This document shows positions 56,269-64,000 of a DNA stretch of 64,000 nt, one piece after another. The notes beneath the pieces were generated by a model. That model worked only from the letters and a program-made list of their open reading frames with translations, had not been told where the DNA came from and ran no database searches. The DNA is from Rhodocytophaga rosea (GTDB lineage Bacteria; Bacteroidota; Bacteroidia; Cytophagales; 172606-1), in the NCBI RefSeq assembly GCF_010119975.1, contig NZ_CP048222.1:2994501-3058500 (forward strand), in the 5' to 3' direction. The translations under genes were made by a program, and so were the position numbers. The first letter of the stretch is position 1, and each line of letters begins with the position of its first letter.

Positions 56269-57270
56269 ATGAAACAGATAAACTGGGGAATTATCGGCAC
56301 AGGAGATGTGACTGAAGTAAAAAGTGGGCCTGCCTTTAACAAGATAGCAGGTTCTAAATTAGTAGCTGTTATGCGCAGAGATGCGGAAAAAGCGGCGGAT
56401 TATGCGAGGCGACATGGCGTACATACTTGGTATAGCGATGCGCAACAATTAATTAATGATCCGCAGGTAAATGCTGTTTATATTGCTACTCCTCCCAGTT
56501 CGCATGCGGAATACACCAAACTGGCTGCCGCTGCCGGAAAACCAGTGTATGTTGAAAAGCCGATGGCAATGAATTATGAGGAATGTACACGAATGATTGA
56601 AGCTTGTGAGGAAGCCAATGTGCCTTTGTTTGTTGCGTATTACCGCCGGTGTTTACCCAACTTTGTAAAAATTAAAGAACTCCTGAATAATGGCACCATT
56701 GGAGAAATACGTTGCGTAAATATTCGTTTGTTTTTTCCGCCGCCTGCGATTACCAATGGACAGATTCCCTGGCGGATAAATCCGTCGATTTCAGGTGGTG
56801 GTATATTTTATGATTTAGCTCCTCACCAGTTAGATTTGCTCGATTACTGGTTTGGACCCATTACTGCCGCCACAGGAATGGCTGCAAATCAGTCAGGGGT
56901 ATATGCTGCCGAAGACATAGTAAGTGCCATTTTCTCATTTTCTAACGGGGTATTAGGCACTGGCCTCTGGTGTTTCACCGTTGATAAAAGCCAACAAACC
57001 GATCAGGGTGAAATCATTGGAAGCAAAGGCCGCATTACTTTTTCCTTTTTCGACTTAGCAGTTCCGGTACGGGTAGAAACAGGCTCGCAGACAGATGAGC
57101 TTACTTTTACTATGCCGGTAAATGTACAACATCCATTGATTCAAACCATTGTAGAGGAATTACAGGGAACAGGCAAATGCCCCAGTACTGGTGTTTCCGG
57201 TGCCCGTACAGCTAAGGTAATGGATGATATTATGGGAGAATGGTATAAACAACAAAAGCGAGAGATTTAA
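56269..57270 (+). CDS. Gfo/Idh/MocA-family oxidoreductase
   Basis: The protein has 333 residues. The Rossmann loop NWGIIGTGDVTE starts it. VEKPMAMNYEE carries the catalytic EKP motif, and HQLDLLDYWFG carries the conserved His of the C-terminal domain. The enzymes oxidise sugars or related polyols with NAD(P). It stands alone with a terminator after it. The substrate is unknown. Confidence 0.9.
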   Translation: MKQINWGIIGTGDVTEVKSGPAFNKIAGSKLVAVMRRDAEKAADYARRHGVHTWYSDAQQLINDPQVNAVYIATPPSSHAEYTKLAAAAGKPVYVEKPMAMNYEECTRMIEACEEANVPLFVAYYRRCLPNFVKIKELLNNGTIGEIRCVNIRLFFPPPAITNGQIPWRINPSISGGGIFYDLAPHQLDLLDYWFGPITAATGMAANQSGVYAAEDIVSAIFSFSNGVLGTGLWCFTVDKSQQTDQGEIIGSKGRITFSFFDLAVPVRVETGSQTDELTFTMPVNVQHPLIQTIVEELQGTGKCPSTGVSGARTAKVMDDIMGEWYKQQKREI

Positions 57271-57284
57271 GTCCCTCGCTTTTG
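57254..57284. terminator. Bidirectional terminator
   Basis: AAAAGCGAG pairs with CTCGCTTTT, overlapping the stop of the oxidoreductase gene, between it and the convergent gene at 57305. Confidence 0.65.
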
Positions 57285-57304
57285 GTCCATCAAATAAAGT
57301 CTAT

Positions 57305-58852
57305 TTACTCCCTTTCCTTATCCTCATGTAGCATGGTGGCTTCTGAGGCATTATAAGTGATTTTATTTAGGTAGAATACCTTGCGGTTATTACGGACTCC
57401 TGCATCTTTATTATTACTGATTTCCTGCTGCCCCCAGGTAATAAAATATTTCCCGTACCATTCACTTACATTCACATCTTCAGAATCGAGTATTTTATCT
57501 CCTTCATAATTGGTTTTGATCGGATAGTTTTCCTTGCCCTTAATTACTTCATTACCCTTAATTAGTTTAGTATTCAGGGTTTCGTCTTGTGGATATACCA
57601 GAATAATCTTTTCATCATCTACCGCTACTTTTACGATTTCTTCCAGGTCATAACTGGTATAATCCTGAATCTCGAAACAGTTATCCCACAGCAAGTTTCC
57701 TTGTTTATCGAACCCACTCACTACCGCATGGGTATATTTGTATCCATCAAAAATACGGTCGTTGTAAGAACGGGAATACATGCCCCCGTAAATAGAAGAA
57801 GAGCGGTACTGCGGAAAATAAGCTTCTCCGATCAGAATATATTGATTGTCTTTTTCGATAATGTCATGTAAGAGTACCCGGTAGCGCAACTGGTATTCCT
57901 TGCCTTTTTCCCGTTTTTTCACAATCCTGTTCTTTACCCTGGCTTTGCGTCTGGGCTTCATGAAATTAAAGAAATTCTCAAAATCATTGAACTTGAAATA
58001 CTTAATAAATTCCTGGTCGTCGCCATTGAATTTAGCCATATACATTCCCTGGGCATAGGGAGAGTTACGAATAGAATAATTACCGATCAGGAATTGCTCG
58101 TTCTCGTTCAATGAACTGATTTTTCCGGTTTGCAGGCTCTTTTCCTTTTGCGACTCTACAGTGATATTTTTCAACATGCGGCCCCCATAATCAAAAGACC
58201 TGATAATCAGATTACTCTTGCGCCGGTTGATATTATAGGTAACTACATCTACCACGTTCTCATAGTTATCTATTTCAAGATTATCCAGTTCAGAATTAGG
58301 TTCATACAGAGCCGGAAGCACCCTGGAACGCTTGTCGAAAAAGTTAAAGGCTACTACGACCGGCCTATACCGCACCAGGCCGCCGATGTAGGCTGTATTA
58401 CTTAATACTTTAAAATGAGTTACATCAATATAGGCCAGTGTACTCCCTTCAATCATCTCATATTCACCATTGGAAAAATCGAGGCGGAAAATGGCAATTT
58501 TCAGTGATTCTTTCTGGGTAAGAAGCACATAGAGAAAATCGTCGTTTTTATATACTTTGGTCGGAATGAACAGCGATTTAATGGCATACTGTTTTTCCCA
58601 CACTTTATTGAGCATAGTATCGTAGCGGGCGATACGCCAGAGGTGGTTGCCGAGTTCCGGGTATATAGTCTGGGTAGAAACCAGTAAGCCCTTCTCCTTC
58701 ATAGAAATCACATTGAACAACTCATTATCACCATCTGGCTTTTCAGGAGCAATTTCCAGACGGAGTACCTGATCGAGTTGGGCATAGGAGGACAGGCTAC
58801 CTGCCAGCAGGCAAAACAACACCCACATACTCACTATAATTTTCCTGTACAT
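57305..58852 (-). CDS. Secreted hypothetical protein
   Basis: The protein has 515 residues with signal peptide (VLFCLLAGSLSSYAQ). The mature part is strand-rich with many Tyr and Asn residues and repeated LIIRSFDYGGRML/FNFFDKRSR-type strands, suggesting a beta-propeller-like exported protein. A basic stretch (RRKARVKNRIVKKREKGKEY) stands at about 305. No family is recognised. Confidence 0.6.
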   Translation of the reverse strand: MYRKIIVSMWVLFCLLAGSLSSYAQLDQVLRLEIAPEKPDGDNELFNVISMKEKGLLVSTQTIYPELGNHLWRIARYDTMLNKVWEKQYAIKSLFIPTKVYKNDDFLYVLLTQKESLKIAIFRLDFSNGEYEMIEGSTLAYIDVTHFKVLSNTAYIGGLVRYRPVVVAFNFFDKRSRVLPALYEPNSELDNLEIDNYENVVDVVTYNINRRKSNLIIRSFDYGGRMLKNITVESQKEKSLQTGKISSLNENEQFLIGNYSIRNSPYAQGMYMAKFNGDDQEFIKYFKFNDFENFFNFMKPRRKARVKNRIVKKREKGKEYQLRYRVLLHDIIEKDNQYILIGEAYFPQYRSSSIYGGMYSRSYNDRIFDGYKYTHAVVSGFDKQGNLLWDNCFEIQDYTSYDLEEIVKVAVDDEKIILVYPQDETLNTKLIKGNEVIKGKENYPIKTNYEGDKILDSEDVNVSEWYGKYFITWGQQEISNNKDAGVRNNRKVFYLNKITYNASEATMLHEDKERE

Positions 58853-59222
58853 CTTATGGGAAGATACTTTGGTTACATAGGATATGTTACTAAAATACGA
58901 TAAAAAATTTGTATTTATCGGCCTTCTGCCTATATTTTCTAATTTATACCTGAAGAAATATTACTCAACTTGTATCAGATTTAGCTTTTTGCCTGCATTC
59001 AAATAAAATTTTAGCAGAAATGACTGTTCTCTCATCTTTCAATACTTATATAACTATGCTACCAACTGGAATGTTTAGTGAATGACCTGGCTGTAGAAAA
59101 TTTTAAAATTCTTTGTAACCTTTCCCTAAGAGTGAGGTTTCCACTGCCAGATAACACAAAATAGGACGACCATTGCTGTAGAGGCTGTCATCCGAGAAAA
59201 ACTAGATCGTAACCTTACAACT
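58853..59222. other. Intergenic region between divergent genes
   Basis: No gene or clear motif is visible in these 370 bases. They should contain the promoters of the secreted protein and of the sigma-factor operon. Confidence 0.5.
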
Positions 59223-59804
59223 TTGAATCAGGCACCCGATAATGATATCATGCTGGAAGTAAAAGCTGGTCAGCTAGACAAGCTGGGAATCCTGTTTGAG
59301 CGGCATTCAAAAAGCTTGTTTGGCTTTTTCTACCGGATGACAGGCGACAAAGAAATCAGCCAGGATCTGGTGCAGAACGTGTTTTTCAGGATGTTGAAAT
59401 ACAGGCATACATTCACAGCTGAAGGAAAATTTATTACCTGGATGTATCACCTGGCCAGAAATGTAAGTGCCGATTATTTTAAGAAGAGTAAGAAGTTCAG
59501 TTTTTCTAAGAATCTGGATCTATGGGCCAACCGCCTGAGTGATCCCTCAACCAGAGAGGAAGACTTTGGCAAGGAACAGGAAATAGCCTTGCTACAACAA
59601 GCGATGGACCGTTTACCGGCTGATAAACGGGAAGTTCTGGTGCTGAGCCGCTACCAGGAATTAAAATACCAGGAAATTGCCAAAGTGCTCAATTGTACGG
59701 AGGGCAATGTAAAAGTAAAAGTCCACCGGGCTTTTCAGGAACTCAGGAACATATTTATGAAACTGACCCAGGAAAGAAAATACGAGGCCGGCGGAAAAAA
59801 ATAA
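59223..59804 (+). CDS. ECF sigma-70-family RNA polymerase sigma factor
   Basis: The protein has 193 residues from a TTG (MNQAPDNDIMLEV). ATG at 59250 is an alternative but would trim the region 2 helix. Region 2 (LFERHSKSLFGFFYRMTGD, AEDLVQ-like SQDLVQNVFFRML) and region 4 (REVLVLSRYQELKYQEIAKV, TEGNVKVKVHRAFQEL) are complete. It directs transcription of an envelope or stress regulon, and its neighbours are the anti-sigma factor and two DUF4097 genes. Confidence 0.92.
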   Translation: MNQAPDNDIMLEVKAGQLDKLGILFERHSKSLFGFFYRMTGDKEISQDLVQNVFFRMLKYRHTFTAEGKFITWMYHLARNVSADYFKKSKKFSFSKNLDLWANRLSDPSTREEDFGKEQEIALLQQAMDRLPADKREVLVLSRYQELKYQEIAKVLNCTEGNVKVKVHRAFQELRNIFMKLTQERKYEAGGKK

Positions 59805-59817
59805 ATGAGAAGTACAA

Positions 59818-60657
59818 ATGAACCCTGAACAAAAACATACTCCGATGAAATGTGAAAAAATGATGTACCTGATGGTGCTGTATCTCAACGGGGAACTCAA
59901 CGATATTGATAAGCTTTCCCTGGAAAGCCACTTGTCTGAATGCCAGTCGTGCAAACAGGAATTAATGCAAATGCAACTCGTACACCGCCATATGGCAGCT
60001 ATTCCGGTAGCCGAGCCTGATGCCATTAAAATGCGTGCTGATTTCAATGATATGCTCTATGAATACAAGCGTGCTACGGTTCAGGCGCGTTCTGGATGGT
60101 TATCAAGCCTGAGAGAAAAAATAGCCGAAGTTTGGCAGCCTGTGTACGCCATGCAACTGCTTACCGGAATTTTGCTTTTACTGATGGGCTGGGCAGGCGG
60201 TTACTGGTTTAGCCCGCAACGGACAGAAACTCAGCAAATATCTCAGCTTGCCCTGGAAGTACAGCAAATGCGTGAAACCATGTTGCTAACAATGCTGGAA
60301 AAACCGGCGGCAACCGAACGGCTCAAAGCAGTGAATTATACCCAGAATCTGGATAAGGTAGATGAAAAAGTAATTCAGGCCTTGCTGCAAACCCTCAATA
60401 ATGATCCCAATGTGAATGTTCGCTTGGTTACAGTAGAAACATTGAGCCAGCTGGCTTCTTATGCCAGTGTACGCGAAGGCTTGATTCAGGCTATTCCACA
60501 ACAAGAATCGCCGCTGGTGCAAATTGCGCTGGCTGATGTAATGGTGAATCTACAGGAAAAACGCTCGGTAAGCGCTTTGAGAAACCTGCTGAAACAAGAA
60601 AATCTAAATGCTTCTGTAAAAAGTAAACTCGAACAAAGTGTAAAAGTGCTGATGTAA
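59818..60657 (+). CDS. Anti-sigma factor with zinc-finger and HEAT repeats
   Basis: The protein has 279 residues. The N-terminal zf-HC2 domain has C9-type CEKMMY and HLSECQSCKQEL (HxxxCxxC). One membrane helix (LLTGILLLLMGWAGGYWF) separates it from a periplasmic HEAT-type part (LLQTLNNDPNVNVRLVTVET, LVQIALADVMVNLQ). It lies 13 bases after the sigma gene, so it is a translationally coupled regulator that releases the sigma factor on an envelope signal. Confidence 0.88.
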   Translation: MNPEQKHTPMKCEKMMYLMVLYLNGELNDIDKLSLESHLSECQSCKQELMQMQLVHRHMAAIPVAEPDAIKMRADFNDMLYEYKRATVQARSGWLSSLREKIAEVWQPVYAMQLLTGILLLLMGWAGGYWFSPQRTETQQISQLALEVQQMRETMLLTMLEKPAATERLKAVNYTQNLDKVDEKVIQALLQTLNNDPNVNVRLVTVETLSQLASYASVREGLIQAIPQQESPLVQIALADVMVNLQEKRSVSALRNLLKQENLNASVKSKLEQSVKVLM

Positions 60658-60754
60658 AAATTACTGAATTACTGAATTATATATTTTATTTTTTCTATTC
60701 CGGCCTTCTGTAATCCTGTCATTCTAACATTCCTAACACAAACCCATATAATTT

Positions 60755-61615
60755 ATGAAAATGAAACTGATTTGCCTGGTACTTGCTTTCTTCCGGCAGC
60801 TGGCGATAGCCCAGGAAGACAAAGAAAATATTGTGAAAGAGCTCTCTTTTCCCAGACTCAGCGAAGCAAGTGTGCTCTATGTAGAAAATATCAATGGGTC
60901 GGTTTCGGTGGAAGGGTATAATGGCGATAAAGTGATGGTGGAAGTAGAAAAAACCTTAAAGGCCAGTACCAACGAAGACCTGCAAAAAGCGAAAAATGAA
61001 GTAAAGCTGGGCATTGAGCAATCCGGCGACAGCCTGACTTTATATGTGGATAATCCCTATGTATACCGCCGCAAAGACGGAAAATTGCGCTACGACTTTC
61101 ATGGTAACTGGAATGAGGATTACAACTATGTATTCAACTTTAAAATCCGGGTACCCAATCAGGTGAAACTGGCTGTATATACGATTAACAAGGGCAATAT
61201 TAATGTAAGCAATACCAGAAATAACGTAAACGCCGGGAATGTAAATGGCTCTATTACGCTGGAGAAAATTGCCGGAACAACCAAAGCCACCACAGTAAAT
61301 GGAGATGTTAAAGCCGCATATACAGCGCTTCCGCCCAGTAATTCCTCGTATAAAACCCTCAACGGCAATATAGAAGTAAGCTATCCGGAAAATCTGTCGG
61401 CAGAACTGAAGTTCAAAACCACCAATGGAGAAGCCTATACCGACTTTACCGTAGCTGAAATGATAGCTTCTAAAGTAGAAAAAACCAGTGATGGAAAGGC
61501 CAGAGGAGTTTCTTATAAAATTGAAGGGCATTCAGGTGTGCGCATTGGAAAAGGAGGCATGCAACACAGTTTTGAAGTATTTAACGGAGACATTACTGTT
61601 AAAAAAGCTAAATAA
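60755..61615 (+). CDS. DUF4097-family secreted protein
   Basis: The protein has 286 residues with a signal peptide (LICLVLAFFRQLAIAQ). It is made of beta-strand repeats with the VNG/NG turns (VENINGSVSVEGYNG, AGNVNGSITLEKIAG, KTLNGNIEVSY) typical of DUF4097 (adhesin-like beta-helix). It follows the anti-sigma gene by about 100 bases in the same direction and is probably the regulon's first target. Confidence 0.88.
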   Translation: MKMKLICLVLAFFRQLAIAQEDKENIVKELSFPRLSEASVLYVENINGSVSVEGYNGDKVMVEVEKTLKASTNEDLQKAKNEVKLGIEQSGDSLTLYVDNPYVYRRKDGKLRYDFHGNWNEDYNYVFNFKIRVPNQVKLAVYTINKGNINVSNTRNNVNAGNVNGSITLEKIAGTTKATTVNGDVKAAYTALPPSNSSYKTLNGNIEVSYPENLSAELKFKTTNGEAYTDFTVAEMIASKVEKTSDGKARGVSYKIEGHSGVRIGKGGMQHSFEVFNGDITVKKAK

Positions 61616-61716
61616 TTACGAATTCAACATTAGAAAATTTAAAGATTATAAAACTGGAATTTTATAAAAGCACATAATAGACAATCTTACAATTCATTAA
61701 TCAAACAACAAGGAAA

Positions 61717-62570
61717 ATGTCAAAATTTATATATCTGCTGATATGTGTATGTATTTCTGGCAGCCTTTGGGCGCAGAATGCGGAAAAACAACAAATAGTA
61801 GTGCCGCTTACCAATCCTGGAAAGACCGGGAGGCTGGAAGTAGGGCTTACCAATGGAGCAATTAAAATAAGCGGCTATGATGGAAAAGAAGTAATCGTAG
61901 AAGCCAGTGTACCTTCCCGCAAAAGCGAAGATTCAGAGGAAGGCGATAAAATAAACACCTCTAACCGAAAAAATGATAAAAGTGGCTCTACGGAAGGTAT
62001 GAAGCGCATTAATTCAAACTCGTTTTCCTTAGAAGTGGAAGAAAACAATAATGAAGTAGAAATACATACCGATTCCTGGAAAAGAAGAATAGATGTAACG
62101 GTGAGGGTTCCCAAAAATTTCTCTCTCAAATTAAGCTCAGTCAATTATGGAGTGATTACTGTAGAAGAAGTAAATGGTGATATGGAAATCAGCAGTGTAA
62201 ATGGGGGATTACGCTTACCAATGTTTCAGGCTCTGCTTCTGTGAATACAGTGAATGGGCCTATTACAGCTACTTTTAAAGAGGTAACCAAAGATATGCCG
62301 ATGGCATTTACTACCCTCAATGGAAATGTAGATATTACTTTCCCTTCTAACGTGAAAGCGAATGCCAAGATCAAAACGGACTCCGGTGATATTTTCACCG
62401 ACTATGATATGACAATGGATACGAGTAAACCTAAAGTAAATCAGAAAAGCAGCAATGGCACTTTCCGGGTGACCATCGATGATTGGGTATATGGAAAAAT
62501 CAACGGTGGCGGGCCTGAAGTTATGTTCAAAAATATGCATGGCAACATCTATATCCGGAAGGCAAAGTAA
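61717..62570 (+). pseudogene. Second DUF4097 gene, frameshifted in a G5 run
   Basis: The 5' frame (61717-62244) has a signal peptide (ICVCISGSLWAQ) and the DUF4097 motif ISGYDGKEVIVEASVP, then ISSVNGG before it runs into LRLPMFQALLL and a stop. The second frame (from about 62208) continues the expected ITLTNVSGSASVNTVNGPIT and FTTLNGNVDITFP to 62570. The break is at GGGGG (62203-62207). One G added, or two lost, would restore a single 284-residue protein. It may be a real mutation, an assembly error or a phase-variable tract. Confidence 0.8.
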
Positions 62571-62587
62571 TACGTAGAGTTTTTAGT

Positions 62588-62620
62588 CCCTCTCCTACCA
62601 AGAGGGGCTATTGTTTTTAT
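62588..62620 (+). terminator. Terminator after the DUF4097 genes
   Basis: CCCTCT pairs with AGAGGG and is followed by a T-rich stretch (TTGTTTTTAT). Confidence 0.6.
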
Positions 62621-62786
62621 ATATTCAGGTTATCTCTTTAAAAAGATCAAAATGAATTTTTTAAGCTAAGCCATCTAAATTCTGCCTCAGAATCATAAAA
62701 TTTTGAATAAATCAACCTAAAAGTTTGCCTTTTTCCCGATTAATTAGCATTTTATGAGGAAAATTTTTCACTTAAAAATTTCAGTC

Positions 62787-63185
62787 ATGAACACCGCTAA
62801 AACCTCTGCTTCTCTTTTGACCAAATTCTGCATGGCCTTGTTTGCCATGATATGCATTAGTACCGGAACACTGTTTGCTCAGGCAAAATCTGGACAGGAA
62901 CTTACTGTAAAAGGAGAAGTACTTGACTTATCCTGCTATATGAAAAGTGGTGCCAAAGGTCCCGAACACAAAGGCTGTGCTACAGGCTGTCTGAAGAATG
63001 GAAATCCGGTTGGCTTGCTCACTGCCGATGGAAAAGTATATTTATTAGTAGAAGACCATAAAAATGCAGATCCGTATACCCAGATCAAAACGCTTCCTGC
63101 CGAACAAGTAACTGTAACCGGTACTTTCCAGGAAAGAAATGGCTTGCCAGGCATAGTACTTGCCAAAATGGAAATGGCCAAGTAA
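62787..63185 (+). CDS. Secreted Cys-containing hypothetical protein
   Basis: The protein has 132 residues from the ATG at 62787. The signal peptide ends LFAQ. The mature part has LDLSCYMKSGAKGPEHKGC, then ATGCLKNGNPVGLL, a Cys pattern and His of a small exported protein family seen in this phylum, and ends in an OB-like strand region. No function is established. Confidence 0.72.
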   Translation: MNTAKTSASLLTKFCMALFAMICISTGTLFAQAKSGQELTVKGEVLDLSCYMKSGAKGPEHKGCATGCLKNGNPVGLLTADGKVYLLVEDHKNADPYTQIKTLPAEQVTVTGTFQERNGLPGIVLAKMEMAK

Positions 63186-63270
63186 AACTGTTATTTAGTA
63201 TTAAGTAGTGAGTATTAAGATTAAAGTTTTGCTTGCTTCTATAGACATTTAATGTAAAAATCTATATACT

Positions 63271-63297
63271 AAAAAGCCCTGATGTACAGGGCTTTTT
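63271..63297. terminator. Bidirectional rho-independent terminator
   Basis: AAAAAGCCCTG and CAGGGCTTTTT pair perfectly around ATGTA. Confidence 0.8.
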
Positions 63298-63503
63298 AGT
63301 TGATTGCAGAGAGAAAAGTTACAGCCCATCTTTATCAATAAACCCTAGTACTCATGTCAGCCACTATTCGATAAATCAACAGTGCCTCCCGATTAGTAAT
63401 TTGTTTAAGAGATAAAATTCCCGGAAATTTGTATAACGCCATTCATAAACAGGAATCATTTTTGCCTGTAGGCTTTGCATGTATTCTCAAACCTATCTGT
63501 TCA

Positions 63504-64000
63504 ATGAAATTCAAATCTTTTAGTATTGTTGTGTTTTTGCTGAGCCTGGTTACACCTTTGCTGGCACAAGTAGATTCCCTGCAAGCCCGTTCGGATGTAC
63601 AAACCTGGGCCCAGGTACGTAAAGCCTATTTCCGTACTACCAAAAACGATTCTTTGTTTGTAAGTCTCAATAGTGAGGCACCTTATGAAATCAGTACCTA
63701 CTATCGTGGCGATCTGGCTGGTCCAATGGAAGCCATGTTTTTTAATGCCAATATCGGCGATGTTCTGGGACCTTTGTTTGTGGATAATTATGCAATGATC
63801 TTTAAAGTAGCTGGTTTCGACAGTACATACCGGGTAAGAGCCAGTCATATTTATATAAAACCCGATGGCAGTAAACAGAAAGACTCTTTGCAAGCCGTAA
63901 AAAAGGCCAATCAGTATTTAGAGAAGATCAAAAAAGGCGAAGATTTTACCCAACTGGCCACCAAATATGGTAATGATGAATCGGCAAAACAAGGGGAGAT
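63504..64000 (+). CDS. Secreted parvulin-type peptidyl-prolyl isomerase (partial)
   Basis: The frame opens at ATG 63504 and runs off the right edge after 165 codons. A signal peptide (IVVFLLSLVTPLLAQ) is followed by an unassigned segment. A parvulin domain then begins: VRASHIYIKP, KKGEDFTQLATKYGNDESAKQGE. It should isomerise Xaa-Pro bonds during folding of exported proteins. The C-terminus is outside the window. Confidence 0.8.
   Translation, partial: MKFKSFSIVVFLLSLVTPLLAQVDSLQARSDVQTWAQVRKAYFRTTKNDSLFVSLNSEAPYEISTYYRGDLAGPMEAMFFNANIGDVLGPLFVDNYAMIFKVAGFDSTYRVRASHIYIKPDGSKQKDSLQAVKKANQYLEKIKKGEDFTQLATKYGNDESAKQGE

Overview
The window looks like a chromosomal segment of a Bacteroidota bacterium of the Cytophagales type. 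Reasons: -7 promoter boxes of the TAnnTTTG form, SusCD-free but typical families (M16/M28 peptidases, DUF4097 proteins with an ECF sigma/anti-sigma pair, WG-repeat protein, MsrB, TrhO, PRC-barrel), and weak Shine-Dalgarno signals. No rRNA or CRISPR array was seen. The genus cannot be fixed from sequence alone.

Region 1 (1-21.9 kb) is an AT-rich genomic island that abuts a tRNA-Arg (ACG) gene at 21930-22002. It carries a tyrosine recombinase (3305), an S24-like XRE repressor next to a perfect operator-like palindrome (4803, 5807), replication/excision-type genes (6052, 7564, 7950), and a cargo of mostly unrecognised or nuclease-like genes. The cargo includes a very long zinc-phospholipase-C-like secreted protein with coiled coils cut by the window edge (1-2825), a membrane-anchored coiled-coil protein ending in a T5orf172 GIY-YIG domain (12127), a WG-repeat protein (13738), two HNH proteins (15153, 19339), a pentapeptide-like membrane protein broken by an IS630 element (16587-19205), and a membrane protein (20614) flanked by two near-identical 67-bp direct repeats. 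A 20-bp palindrome followed by a T-run recurs upstream of three island genes, with a decayed fourth copy.

Region 2 (22-64 kb) has higher GC and is ordinary core chromosome: dehydrogenase, M16 and M28 peptidases, a fused oligopeptide ABC ATPase, MsrB, TrhO, nucleoside phosphorylase, a nucleotidyltransferase/kinase pair probably for sugar salvage, a split Ada-AlkB alkylation-repair operon (44.3-46.0 kb), aquaglyceroporin, sulfatase, acyltransferase, MFS transporter, saccharopine-dehydrogenase-like protein, Gfo/Idh/MocA oxidoreductase, and a sigma/anti-sigma/DUF4097 envelope-stress-like module (59.2-62.6 kb). It ends in a parvulin-type isomerase cut by the window edge.

Insertion sequences have shaped the whole window. 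Two 1102-bp IS630 copies with identical predicted proteins (17376-18477 and 39352-40453) and one 1165-bp ISAs1 element (30388-31552) each sit inside a gene. In all three cases removing the element and one target copy restores the reading frame across the junction. Decayed IS200/IS605 and IS3 elements lie side by side at 26.0-27.9 kb.
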